Of a stretch of DNA of 64,000 nucleotides, positions 46,813 to 58,839 are shown piece by piece. Origin of the DNA: Rhodamnia argentea (Eukaryota; Streptophyta; Magnoliopsida; Myrtales; Myrtaceae). The position numbers were made by a program, and so were the translations under genes. How positions within the stretch are numbered: the stretch's first letter is position 1; every line of letters starts with the position of its first letter. The notes below the pieces were generated by a model that saw nothing but the letters and a program-made list of their open reading frames with translations, was not told the origin of the DNA and did no database searches. The stretch is taken from contig NC_063156.1 of assembly GCF_020921035.1 (NCBI RefSeq), positions 27,018,283 through 27,082,282 of the forward strand, read 5' to 3'.

Positions 46813-49652
46813 TCAATAGAAATTGACATCCGCGTATCCATTTGAATAGGGCAACAATTCTTCTACCTCAATCCTGGAACTAGCGCAGCTCATGCTTTTT
46901 TTTATTCGATTCCGGTTTATGTACTCAACCTCAGCTAAAAAAACGCCGTACACCGGTCTATGGTCAGAGAACTTCGACTCTCCACGCACATACGATAACT
47001 GGTTGAGGCCTCCGCCGTACCACAATATACGATCACACCTGCATGGGACAGTAGTCGAGAGATGATGTGATGATGGGAAATACAAGTCTAAGCCAATGAG
47101 GATTCTGCCACATAATCTGGGACAAGCAAATTACCATGCTGGAGTCCTTCGCTTTTCCCGCGGGTGCCTATCGTCTCCAGCATATCTATCAGAATTGTTT
47201 GAATACTTGTATGTCGGAGGAAAATATATGTTCCCTTCATTCCACCCCACAAAGACGCGCCCACCTCTCTGTTCTCTATGGAGCTGAGAATTGGGCAAAT
47301 TCCATCATATGTACATAAAGAACACGATAAAAGGAATGCTTTATCGGAAATAGCAAGGCAACATGCCTGATCATTCTCCAGGAGTGCTCTCCAGTTTCGC
47401 ATCTCGACGAGAGCCTTTGCAGATCGGTATGATAACGCGATCCTGTAATTCAAGTCGCCCAACCAAATAATTCTACTGCATTAAGATGGACAACGCAAGA
47501 AATTAAGATAAACTGGCAAACAGTCTAGGAATTTGACTCACTTCTAGTGATTTAAATGATAGGGACTCAATCAACCGGCTACTAAAAGTAGCAAAAGCAT
47601 GCTTAAAGATTTATTCGAACCGGTGATACTGAGTTGACCTCGATATTCAGTAGCTAATTAGAGGCAAAGAGCCTTACTCATGCTCAAGAATTGTTTGAGG
47701 AGAATTTTCATCGCCTGTGCCGTTTACTTGGGGAAACCTTGTTTTCCTGAGAATCTCCATGACATCAGAGTTTCTCCTCAGCTCATCCCCTTCCTTCTCT
47801 CCGGATGTTAAATGACTGCAGATGAAGCAAAAGCTCGTTTGGTGCACAGACATGCTAATCGAAATCGAACCCTGAGAAAATCCAGAGAAAAAGAATTTGT
47901 CACACTTCATCCTAGACCCTTGTCCTATGGCTTACAAATGAATGAATGTGTCAATGAGCAGAAAACACACCTTGTTTCCAAGATAACCCATCAATCCTCT
48001 TCCTACGCGTGAAACTTTCAAGTTGCGAACACAATCTCGAAGCTCGCTCCTCACCCATATTGTGAGGAATATTCCCACCATTTGCTTACTCGCAACCAAA
48101 CAGTACCTAGATTGGACCATCTGATTCTCTCTATCCTCGTTGAAATTTGGCCTGTTATAGGTGGTTGGCGAGTAGTAACCGTGTCCCGGCGAATCACTTG
48201 GCCCGGTTTCATCATCAGAGGAGCACCATCCGCAGTTGGGATCATAGTCACTCGGCCTGTGTCCGGACATCACCCGATCGCAAACGCTGAATCTTCGGTC
48301 AAGCCGGGGTGGCTGCGGCAACGACATCTCGTGATCCATTCTCATGCTGTGACTCAAGGATTGGAAAGACCGACGGTGGAAGAAGGATGAAGCCTTCTGT
48401 CTCGTGGACCCTTCGAAGTCGACGTCCAACTCGACGATAGGGTCAGGAATCGGGGAAGGCGTATGGCAGACACTGCTGGTCCCAGGAAGGCTGTTCAAGG
48501 TCCTCCTTATGAGAGCTTGCCATTTCTTGGCTGGGCCATTGTCTTCTGTTCCCAGAACGTTACCGGCATTTAAAGGTACTATTTCTTGAAACCTGAAAAC
48601 CAGAGGATTGATGAGGATAGCACCGCACATTCGGAAAATTCCACCACATTGATTAAATCCAAATTGAATCCAAGAATGTACCCTAGGACATATATATCCG
48701 CGGGAGGCGAAGTATGGAGCCACTCATCAAGGTTCAAATAGCTAGGAGGAGATTTCCCAGCCACATTCCATGTAGCTACAAAAATTCTGTCTTTCCATGT
48801 TAGCACAATGTAGGAAGATTCATCTTTCACCTGGGAAAACTTAAAGGGAAAAATGAGACATACCGATAATTGTGCACTTCGGTGACTTGCGAGGCATCAA
48901 GGTCAATCTTACCTCGCCGGGATCGGTCGGAGTTTCTCTTGTTAGATCTCTCTGCCATCACATGTGGGGTTTATGAGAGATTAGTATAAGTTTGAAGGGA
49001 AGCCATATCATCTCAAAAGAAAAAGCATTGACTGGGTTGCTAAATTGTGGTGTGGAATAAAGGTGAAGTGGTCCTCCACAAAGAAATTACAGAGGATGGC
49101 AATACAAGTGCACCTGTTTTGCTTTGCTTGATTTTGCATGCCTCTCTCCTCTCTGAATTGATGTCCCCTGGTTCTTCATCAACGCCTGAAAAAGAAAAAC
49201 GATAAAGTCATTAAAGCTGCTCTCTCTCTCTCTCTGGCACTGTATGTTTTGTGGCACGACTCCTAATGAATATTCATCAGAAACAACCAAAAAAGAAAGA
49301 TGGTTCATTAGTTACAACTAATGGCCACAGATAAGTTCCAGAGCAAAAGAAAAGAGAGAGAGAGAGAGAAAAAGGGAATAGAAACAAATGACAGATCTTG
49401 AGCTGCATATGGAAGGGAAAAAGAAGACCCCTCATTAGAACAGGACCAAGAAGAGCTAAGAGCAACAACAGCAACAGTATTGATTGCAAAAAAGACAAAA
49501 CCCAGAAAACAAAAGGAGAACACTGAGAACAAAGAGATATGATGAGGGTCATCACCTCCATAAACGATGTCATCAGCTTGAAAGTCCACGGCTTTGCTTT
49601 TAATGTTGAACCATTTCTTCACCAATGACTTGGGCCATGAAAGCTTCGCCAT
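46813..49652 (-). CDS. Type I inositol polyphosphate 5-phosphatase
   Basis: Nine exons: 49652-49556, 49185-49114, 48951-48864, 48786-48682, 48592-47971, 47871-47678, 47475-47367, 47283-47135 and 47038-46813. They give 1662 nt, 553 residues, all junctions in phase. The enzyme removes the 5-phosphate from soluble inositol phosphates and, in some relatives (CVP2 group), phosphoinositides. Landmarks are [12 protein letters not shown] near residue 90, the GYLGNKGSISI stretch near 325, [18 protein letters not shown] near 350, catalytic WLGDLNYR near 400, PAWCDRILW near 477-485 and [10 protein letters not shown] near 503. Between these lies the long Ser-rich insert (exon 5) typical of plant type I enzymes. 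The N-terminus ([20 protein letters not shown]) is basic and suits membrane or nuclear contact. The exon 7 donor is GC, not GT. All motifs are kept, so it should be active. I cannot assign a numbered orthologue. Confidence 0.92.
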
Positions 49653-50365
49653 TTACAGTCAGCATTAGCATATGATGATCAAGGAGATCATGGAGAGCGA
49701 GAGAGGGAGAGTCGCTGTATGATCATTTATCGTCTTGCCAAAAGGGTTACGGTGACTCCCTTCGTTCTTGAATTGCAAAGGCTCAAATTGACAAATTTGA
49801 AGCTTCAACACAAGGAAGAAGGAACGAACAGGAATACAAAAACGAAGGGGGTCCGGAGTGACTGTGACTTGTGGGTGAGCTTTTAATAGAGGAAAAACAG
49901 AGCAAAAAAAAAGAAGAGAGAGAGAGAGAGGGAGAGGAGATGTACTTCCCCCGATTTCAGGTGATAGGGAAATAATGCAAGAATAAGGATTTTACATTGG
50001 AAATCTCAGCTTTTGGACATTTTCAACTTTCTGGGTTTAATGAAAAGAGCAAAGAAAAGAAAAAGAAAGAACAACCCCACTTGGGTAATTTGGGCTTCGC
50101 TTTCTTTTTCAATGTTCACTGGTAGATGAAACACTAGTTAAAACAGAAGTGACAAGAAGAACAAAGAAGAAGAAGAGTGGGGAAATGAGAAAGGAGACTC
50201 AGCAATGCGTGGGAGTAAGAATACGAGATTCCGAGCGCGGAACAAGACAATGCGAGCAAGCGAGAGAGAGAGAGAGAGAGAGAGAGTTTCTTGCAACTAA
50301 AAACCTCGTTGAGTTGAGGGTACAGAGGCAGGGCAAAGTATCGAATTTGAAGAGGAATAAAGTGC

Positions 50366-50409
<44 letters not shown>

Positions 50410-50700
50410 CTTAGTTCGTTCGTTTTTTTTTTTTTTTTTTTTTGTGAAAGTTCCAATCCAAGAAGTGGCCCAAGCTTGGGGACTTGGGAAGAGACAATGG
50501 TCTTTTCCCCCTTTTGTTCTTGTTTTTTTCCGGTCAAAAGAAAAGATACAGGGGGCAAAATAAATTCCCAAATTTTTACTAATTTTGATATTCAAAATGG
50601 CTTGACTGCAACTCAAAACAGGATTGCATATATATAAAGCATTTGATAAAAATAGGTGTTTACTTATTTAATGAAATTTTTTCTAAAATAAGCTGCAAGT
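49653..50700 (-). promoter_or_regulatory. 5' leader and promoter region of the inositol phosphatase gene
   Basis: Rich in purines on the plus strand (CT-rich on the transcribed sense). It contains three GA/CT tracts (49912-49930, 50261-50286, 50368-50404) and a T run at 50425-50443. Frames read from these tracts are low-complexity. The exact transcription start is not visible. Confidence 0.4.
50368..50404. repeat. (GA)n microsatellite
   Basis: About 18 GA units, the longest of three GA tracts upstream of the inositol phosphatase gene. Confidence 0.9.
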
Positions 50701-53640
50701 GAATTCCAAATGTATGATTCACTTAATCTAGTCAAACGAGTTCACGCGATATCCATCATCTATCATAATTAGTCAAATGAATCGGATCTCTCAAGTCAAC
50801 TTTTTTATGTACTTTTCTCAATAGTTTTGCTACCCAGATTTGTCTTGCCATCTCTAACTAGATGAATATTTTATGTTCCCTCTCTTTTTTTGCCCTTTGG
50901 TCGGCAAATCAAGTTGGGCTTGCTCCATTCACCATGGCAGAAGGTGAAAGAGGGATTGATACAGTACCTAAAAGATTTTCTATCTTGTTGCTTAAACCCC
51001 TCTTTGAGATTAGAGATGAGATTGCAAAGTTTAGGCTTTTGATGTTACTCCTTTGGGAGAATGTTGGCTATGCTTGCAAATTTGCAGGGGAATGTTGAGG
51101 ACAGTTTTCATGGAAATGTCCAAGAACTTTCTTGAGAGAATAGAATTTTTGGGGTTTGAGCTGTGAGTGGTGGAACCAGACCAGAGAAGTAGACACATCA
51201 GCTACATGTCTGTGCATTGTGAGAGAGATTCAGCACTCCCAGTGGGTCTCTTGTCCAACTTCACCTTCTATGTATTTGTTTCTTTTGTAATAATTTAACC
51301 CAAAAAAAAAAGAGAGAGAACATTATCTGTTGCTTTCAAGCAGAACAAATCCCACGTATTCTATGAAATTTTGAGTCTGTTTTGACTCAATCTAGACATG
51401 TGTCCAAGAGAACCAAGACAATGGTCCCCTTTCTTTTGGGTTCAATGCAAACCCCATCAAGATTTTGCAACCAGCAGCATGAGAAAGTGCATGAATTGCT
51501 GGGGGAGTTCCTGTGCACAGGAAACTGCAACCCCTAATGGGAAGAAGAGCTTAAGCACATAGAAATAGGATCTTGTTAGGGCATTTAGAGTTCAACCCCA
51601 CTGCAATCTTCTTGGGTTTTGGAGAAAGTGAGTATTTTTAATCCAAGTTAACCCAATAAATGGATATTCATTAGCTTATGAGGCCAAAGCAATTTCTTGG
51701 ATTTTGCTTCCAGGCTTGCTGTCCCAATTTGACTAATATTAATCCACACATGCTGCATGTGGGAGACTGTGTCCGGTTCCCCTACACTAATTTTTTTTCC
51801 TCTTATTTTTATTTTTCACATTTCAAAGCTCCTGGCAACCAAGTAGATTATTAGTTTATAAGTCCAAGAATTAAGTTTAATTAATGGGAAGAGACAGCAA
51901 GGCAGTCCAAAGAAAGCCCTAATCTTCATAATTTACAAATTGGTAATCCCCAACGAATTATGTTGATAGCGCAAGCTAATCACTACTCTTACAGCGAAGC
52001 TTCCACTACTAGCATGTTAGAGCCCATTCAAATAGTCATTGTATAAAATGTTATAGGTAGATCCATTTTTTGCCATGTACATGTTATTAATAAATCAATA
52101 AAGGTCAGAAATACAAGTGGCCTGTCATTTTCTTTTAACTATAGTAGATATTAAATAACCTTCCCATGTGTAGAGAGAGAGAGAGAGAGAGAGATTTTGC
52201 TCCTTTTGAACTTCTTCTTCAATCATAGTGTTGACTTATTTCCTTTGAAAAGGCAAGCATGCCACAATTGTTAACTATTACCTTAGAATTGAAAAGGGGC
52301 TCCTTATGGAATGTGTTCCGTTTGCATGAACTTCTTCTTCAATCATAGTGTTATTTGTTTCCTGATTATTACTCGGGCTAGCAAATATGCCACCAATAAT
52401 TGGGAAGGCAAGCTTGTCACCATTGTTAACTTACTACTTTAGGGTTGCAGAGGCACATATGCACCCAATTTACAATAATCATCGGATCACATGGGTCCAT
52501 AAGGAAGAATTTTTTATTTGGACGTAAGATCAGTAGTACACAAATCACAATGATTGATCTTATAGATCCCCAGTTAGGCCATCTATAGAGTACTGCAAGA
52601 TCATCAGTCGTGATATCATGTGCCCATGGCCCCATATATGGAGGAGAGTTTTCCTTATGCGAGGCCCAAATGATCTAACAATTATGGTGAATGGGGTTCA
52701 CATTCATTCATATTGCCAGAAAGAAAAATGTATATATCTATGATGTGGAAGGAGGGAGAGAGAGAGAGAACTATCATGATTGGCATGATCATTCCTTAGA
52801 CATCATTCAGTTCATCTTAAAATCGGATTTGAAAGAAATAAGGATCATATTTGCAAGGCCCTTTTCCAAAGAAGCCAAGTTTTTTTTTTTTTTTTTTTAG
52901 TATCAACAAGCAAGAAATTGGGTGGTCTTAGAGCAGCCTAAATTTTGTGTGAACACATGCATCTTCCATCGCATTTCACCATATGTTAAAATTAATTTGG
53001 ACTAAGGTCACACCTAAAAAGAATTCCACAAACTTTGCGCGCGCGTTGCCGTTCTCTCTTGGGCTTTGTCAAAGCTTCAACCCCAAAGCCAATATCCCTC
53101 CAACGACAACAACCTCCTCCTCTTGCCATCACCACTATTCACACCTCCTTCGAAGCCTTCACTGCAACCAAAAGAAAGGTATGATAACCTTTCAAATTGT
53201 TAGAGATATCTAGAGATTTCATTAGATAATTCTGCCGATTTTATTTTATCTTGAGATTGAGATTGCGCGTATAATTTCGATTGATGTATGTCACCTTATA
53301 CACTCATCTCATAAAACCTATAGATAAATTAATGTACTCTTCATTATGATAGATTAAAATACATAAAAATTTCTCAATTCTTCTCTTTCGTTTCATCGTT
53401 CTTAACTCAAATAAAGAGGCGCAATCTCATGGTTGATGCTTTATGAAACGGTTGAAGGTGGTATTCTCCCTTATGGCCCTCCATATGTTTCGATGGGTCA
53501 ACGCGATTTTCTGATGTTGCTCGGTCGAAAATAAAAATACATCACCTGTGCAAAGCTAGAATGCATTTGGACAGTTGAGAGAAGGCAGTTGCTATCTTAT
53601 ACGCAATGGAATCTAAGGACGTCGGTTGGTCGAAAACTCC
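50700..53640. other. Intergenic, no gene seen
   Basis: Includes (GA)n at 52171-52194 and an imperfect tandem repeat with a 120-bp period (see 52207-52446). No confident gene. Confidence 0.45.
52207..52446. repeat. Imperfect tandem repeat, period about 120 bp
   Basis: GAACTTCTTCTTCAATCATA followed by GTGTT occurs at about 52208 and 52328. Both copies go on to AAGGCAAGC and an ATTGTTAACT-AC stretch about 55 to 95 bases later. Confidence 0.65.
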
Positions 53641-54235
53641 ATAAAAAGGAAAAATACATTTCGAGAAATCATTTTTCAGGAAAATGGCTAGTTTTCCTAG
53701 GTTTTGTGATATGTGACCGAAAACGTTTTTTGATATTTTGATCTTAGTTGGAAAAATATTTCAACCTCATGACTTTATCTCATGCTAAAAAAAAATCAAA
53801 ATTTTTACATTTTTTAATTATTTATTTCCTTTTTTGTCTTTTTTTTCTTTCTCTTTCTCTTTCTCTTTCTTTTTCTTCTTTCACCCTCCACTGCGACTAG
53901 CCGGTAGCGGCCACGGGCAAGCCTTGAGCTTGCCAGCCATCCTCAAGGCTCGGCGACCGGCGGAGGAAGAAGAAAAAGAAAAAAAAAAAAATGAAATATA
54001 ACTAAAAATTTTAAAATTTTAAAAAATAAAGAGATGACCAATTCTTAAAAGTGTTTTCACCTTTTTTCTAATTTTATGCATGGTAAAAAAAACGGAATAC
54101 ACTTTCTGATCGACGGAAAATTCATGCATAAAATCAGAAAGTATATTCCTTCGACTGAATCATTTTCGAGGAACCAAATGAGTGAAAGTCTGAAAAATCA
54201 ATTCTCGAAAACACTTTCACTTGAAGAAACGCACT
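53640..54235. mobile_element. Probable MITE, family D
   Basis: CGAGAAATCATTTTTCAGG at the left and TGAAAAATCAATTCTCG at the right are inverted. A CT-rich run, a GC-rich core (GCCGGTAGCGGCCACGGGCA ... CGGCGACCGGCGG, about 53890-53960) and an A-rich run lie between. The outer limits are uncertain. Confidence 0.45.
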
Positions 54236-55114
54236 ACAGGTTCTATGGAAGTGGCCATACGATCCATGTAGATGGAGACATAATGAGTTGGTAATGCTCC
54301 AATCTTTGCTGTTCAGTTCTTGTGCCTTATCCACCATACTATATTGCGTCACTGCCGAAGTTTTGTCTCGACGGGCCAATATATGGGCCTAATACTTCTC
54401 TTTTTCAGACCGCGCAACTTTTTCCTCCTCTCTTTGGGCGTCACATGTAAGAATTTTCCATCACTTGTACAAATTTATCCTCTGACCCATGTAAAAAAAA
54501 AAGGGTAATTGCCGAAGCATATAGGAAATCCATGCTCGGATCTATATTCTCATGTCAATCACAAGACTACGAAAACGTTCACTTTACACTTTTTTTCAAG
54601 GTTTTTTTCTTCAGAAAAAGAAAATGTTTCGAAAGATACTGAAGGCGGTCACGCCGCCGCATGGGAACGACCACCATTGTTCATTATAATTCGGATGGTT
54701 GGAATTGCTTAAATCTTTCAAGGATTGCATCAATTCCATTTGTGTGGCTGGTTTTCCCCCTTCGGTTTCGTTTTTTTTTTTTTTTTTTTGTGGTCGAAAT
54801 CCTTCCTCCGGTTTCAAACGGAGGAATGTGAAGTGTGAACAGTGGAATTCAAGTTTTAACGGCTGGAATTTTGTTCACAACATGACAACATGGACAACCA
54901 AGTCCACGGCCAGCAGACGGACAAGATCAAAAGATTCAGTTTTGCCACTAACTTGGGACTTGGTCAAATCCCCTTTGTCTTAGAAGAGCTTCCCCCTATT
55001 ATTCTCTGAATGATACTTGTCATGCACGCACTTATTGGACGAAAGCCCTCCCAAACAGCGCCTACTGAGTCACCTGCTTGCTGAGCCCGACACGAGGTCA
55101 AGAACATTTTTTTT
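54236..55114. other. Intergenic, no gene seen
   Basis: Short frames and a T run near 54770-54789 only. Confidence 0.45.
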
Positions 55115-55705
55115 TTCACTTCAGTGCCACAAATTTGCTAAATTAATCACATGTGTCATCGGGAATTTGCCTCGCTAGAAAATTTGACTTGGACCATTTT
55201 TTACTTTTTCTTTTTTTTTCCCTTTTTTTTTCTCTTTCTTCTCTACTGCTGACCCTCGCAGGCTTCAAAGGCCTCGCCTGCCGCCGGCGTCTCCGAGAAG
55301 GCCCTGGGTGAGGCCATCGCAGCCTTGCCAGCAGCGGGGAAGGGCCTTTCCGATCCGGCTAACTATGAGCGAGGTGGCCTCACCTAGATTTGGTGGGGGC
55401 CGTCGCTGAGGGACTTCGCAGTCCCACCGATCGTGGGCGAGGCCTTTGAGGCCGGTGAGGGTTGCCGGTAACCCTCGCCAGCATAGTAAAAAAAATTCAA
55501 AGTAATAATGATAATATAATAATAGTAAAAATCCATGTGGGGGTTTTTGTTCATTTTTAAAATTTTATGTCGTATGAAAAATTAAGTATCCACATAGGTC
55601 GATTTGTTGAAATGGTATTTAAATGATCGATTTTATTGCGATGTGTTAAGTGAACGAAAAAAGTTATGATACTCAAGTGAATGCCGCACAAAAGTTATGG
55701 CAATT
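55115..55705. mobile_element. MITE, family E, copy 1
   Basis: About 590 bp. The left arm (AGTGCCACAAATTTGCTAAA, ATCACATGTGTCATCGG) has an inverted relative at the right end near 55630-55700. The middle holds T-rich DNA, a GC-rich core (GGCGAGGCCTTTGAGGCCGG near 55440) and an A-rich run. It is in the same orientation as copy 2 at 56011-56590, with which it shares core text. Confidence 0.65.
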
Positions 55706-56010
55706 CAATTGTTCTTGCCCGCGGCACGTCAATTACAAAAGAGCACGCTTATCGTCCATCATAAGGGCCTCAAAATCTTACAAAATTAGGTTAATAATAA
55801 TAAAATCGCAAGCTTTTACCTTAAGGTACGCCTAATCTAGGTGGGTCGGGTCGTATTATTGACTTAAAAAGTGTTAATTCCTTGCTCAGGCCCAGGCCCA
55901 CCCATGATATAAAACATTTCGACTTCTTTCTCATAAAGTGATCGAAGCTAACCGGATGGATTTGGCTGGTGAAAGAAAGGATATGCTTGTACAAGCTTTT
56001 GAGTTAGGCA

Positions 56011-56590
56011 AGAGTGCCATAACTTTCATACGGTGCTTATTTGAGTACCATGTTTTTTCTCGCTCACTTAAATGCCATAAATTTGAATTATCAATCACAT
56101 AAGTATCATTGGCGATTTGCCTTTTCAAAAATCTAACATAGACACTAGAAAATATGACGTGAACAATTTTTGTCAATTTTTTTGAATTTCAAATTTTATT
56201 TTCCTTTTTTTTTGTAGTTAAGGGTCACCACGGCCCCCGCTGGCCGCGAGCGAGGCGGCCTCACCAAATCCGATGGGGGCCACCTTGCCTACGACCATGG
56301 GCGAGGCCTTCGAGGCCGGTGAGGGCGGCTAGGTGACCCTCACCGACACAAAAAAAAAAAAAACTGAAAAATCTAAATAATAATAAAGTAATAGTAAAAT
56401 TCACATGAGACTTTTTTTTGTTTTTAAAAATTCCATGTCGGGTGAAAAATTTAGTGAAAAAAAGTTCACGTAGGTTGATTTGCCGAAAATGACTCACAAA
56501 TGATCAATTTTACTCCTACTTGCCACTTAGGTGAGCGAAAAAAAAAAAATTTACTCACGTCGGTGCCATACGAAAATTGTGACACTTCGT
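56011..56590. mobile_element. MITE, family E, copy 2
   Basis: The left end AGAGTGCCATAACTTTCATA and right end (GGTGCCATACGAAAATTGTG) are inverted, with arms of about 150 bp. The core GGCGAGGCCTTCGAGGCCGG (about 56300) is almost identical to copy 1, as is the following TAATAATAAAGTAATAGTAA-type text. Confidence 0.7.
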
Positions 56591-57473
56591 ATTCTTATCC
56601 CTAAGCTTTTGCTCAAGTTATACTGGAATGGTCATGATGGGATCCATTTGAAAGATATATATACATAAAATAGTAAACTAAATGAGCTAATCAAGTTCCG
56701 CGTTTTTCTAAAATAATTTAAAGGGATATCGACTTCATAAGAAAAGCTTTCACGTAAAAATAGGACCATTTATAATTACCAGATTTTTCACAATGTTGCA
56801 TTTAATAATAGAATTTCATACTTTCCTTGTTACTTCGTACTATCTAATTCGAAATCAATAGAATATTATATCCATCTACGGTAATATGGGATGATATAAT
56901 CACAATTTTGTTACATACATGATTATTGACAGGTGACAAGTAACATTAATAATTGACTAATGATAAGATTTGCAATTAGTTAAAAAACAGAGGATTTTTT
57001 TTTTCTTGTCGAACAACTAAGGGATTTTAACCGAAGTATAACATGGCAAGTGTTTTATACACGTGTAAGTTGTTTCTTTTAAAAAACAACTACCCTTAAG
57101 TTCGATAAACGCACGGGGGACGGAAGTTTTAATGAGATCACATAATAATGCTGAAAATTATGAATGTTCTACTAACATAAATCGTCAGACATTTTCCTTA
57201 TTTATCATTATAGAGTCTCGTTTAGAAAAATTAGTGATCGATTATATTTTCAATGGCAATGATAATTGATAATATTAATTTGTAAACTCGAAAAATCCAC
57301 TTTCACCTCCACTAGCTGTCCACCGAATCACACCCTAGTTGCCACCGCCAACCATCCCGGACCACCCCCCCGGGGCAGGTGTACCCGACACCTAATGGCC
57401 TCGTGGCTGGGCCAAAGTTTCGGGGAAACTCTTGGAGGTTGATCCACCAAAAGCCTACTTAGTCATCAACCGT

Positions 57474-57940
57474 TAAGGACTTAAAATAGATCTTATTTCA
57501 AATAAGGGTATAAAGTATATTCATCAACTTTAAGGAGGGCCTAATCAAGGATATTTTTGGCATTTATTTTTTCTTTTTTTTCCTTTTTCTATCTTTTTTC
57601 CCTTCTTTTTCGCCGGTGGCCGGTCTCAAGCGATGACCGGCCACCAGCAAGGGCTAGGCGGCCTCGTTCATCACAAGTGAGGCTTCCCTCGACGATCGTG
57701 GGCGAGGGTCGGCCTCGCCCAACCCTCGCTAGTGGTTGGCCACCGACGAAAGGGAAGGAAAAAAAAAAGAAAAATGAGAAAAGGAAAAAAAATTTAAAAA
57801 AATATAAATGATAAAAACACCCTTCATCGTATTCTTTTTTAAAATAATAAAGGTATTTTATGTCTTTATTTAAAATATAATTTATTTTTAGTCTTTAGCT
57901 GAAAAAAAAGAGGATATTTTACGCCCTTCTTTGGAATTGT
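57474..57940. mobile_element. MITE, family F
   Basis: The arms AAAATAGATCTTATTTCAAA at the left and TTTAAAATATAATTTATTTT at the right are inverted relatives. The middle has a pyrimidine-rich run, a GC-rich core with its own inverted TGGCCGGT/ACCGGCCA and GGGCGAGGGTCGGCCTCGCC text (57610-57745), then a purine-rich run. It lies directly upstream of the gene at 58840. Confidence 0.6.
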
Positions 57941-58839
57941 TAAGCTTGGCTTGAGAGATCAAAACGACGAGTCGCGCTGATCAAGAGAAATAACTAGCCA
58001 CGCCATCGTTCCTCGTCTCAACTGTTGCTGCTCCCGATGCCCTAACCCAATCGTGGCTCGTGGTCGTGGAATCGCCGTCACCGACAAACCCTAATTCGGT
58101 AAATTTGATTTTCCTCGGTTTCGAAACTGCAATTTCTCTGTTCCCTTTAGACTTTGCCTCTCGATTACGTGCTTGATTGCAAAGCATTAGCTCTCTTCTG
58201 GTTTAATTGCTCCTCTCTTTTTTTTTTTCTTTTGGCGATCTTTTCTGTTGGATTTGATTTTGGTTCTGTTGGATTTGATTTTGGTCAGATGGTTCTTGTG
58301 ATTGTGATATAACCTTCCTGAATATTGAGAAAAAAAGTTGAATCTTTCCTGCAGCATCGGCAGTGTAAGTGTAGTGAATGAAGTAGTAATAGAGCAAAAG
58401 AGTGTCCTTTTAAGTCGTTGTTTTCGGATTTCTTATCAGCTGTCACGAATTTGTTGGTAGAAGAAAGGAAATCAAGTCCGTGTTACTCATATTTCGAATC
58501 CTAGTACTGATAGGGGCGGTTGATGATGGATGGTTACTGAATATCAAATTGCTGAATTGCTTGTCAAGAAGTTCCGGTGATCTTGTTTCAGAATGCTGTC
58601 ATTTGTGTTTCGGCGGTTGTAAAAGAACTGTTGTGATGCATTAGACCAGAAATGGCTTAATTAGATTTCACATATTAGTCAGTCTATAGTTTGTATTCAA
58701 AATGACAGGGGCGGTGAAAAATTAGATTTTATTGAATGTGGCATACTTGGTTGGACTTATGTGTTCCTTCGCTTTATTTGACATTTTGATTTTTGCTACG
58801 TGGTTCTTATACCTTTCCGTTGTTCTTCAGAGCTCAAAT

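Noticed and set aside
48082-48390. Plus-strand frames over inositol phosphatase exon 5
   Set aside because: Antisense shadows of a coding exon.
50134-50637. Frames of 119 to 162 codons upstream of the inositol phosphatase gene
   Set aside because: Built mostly from GA/CT tracts (ERERERE or SLSLSL); part of the 5' region, not genes.
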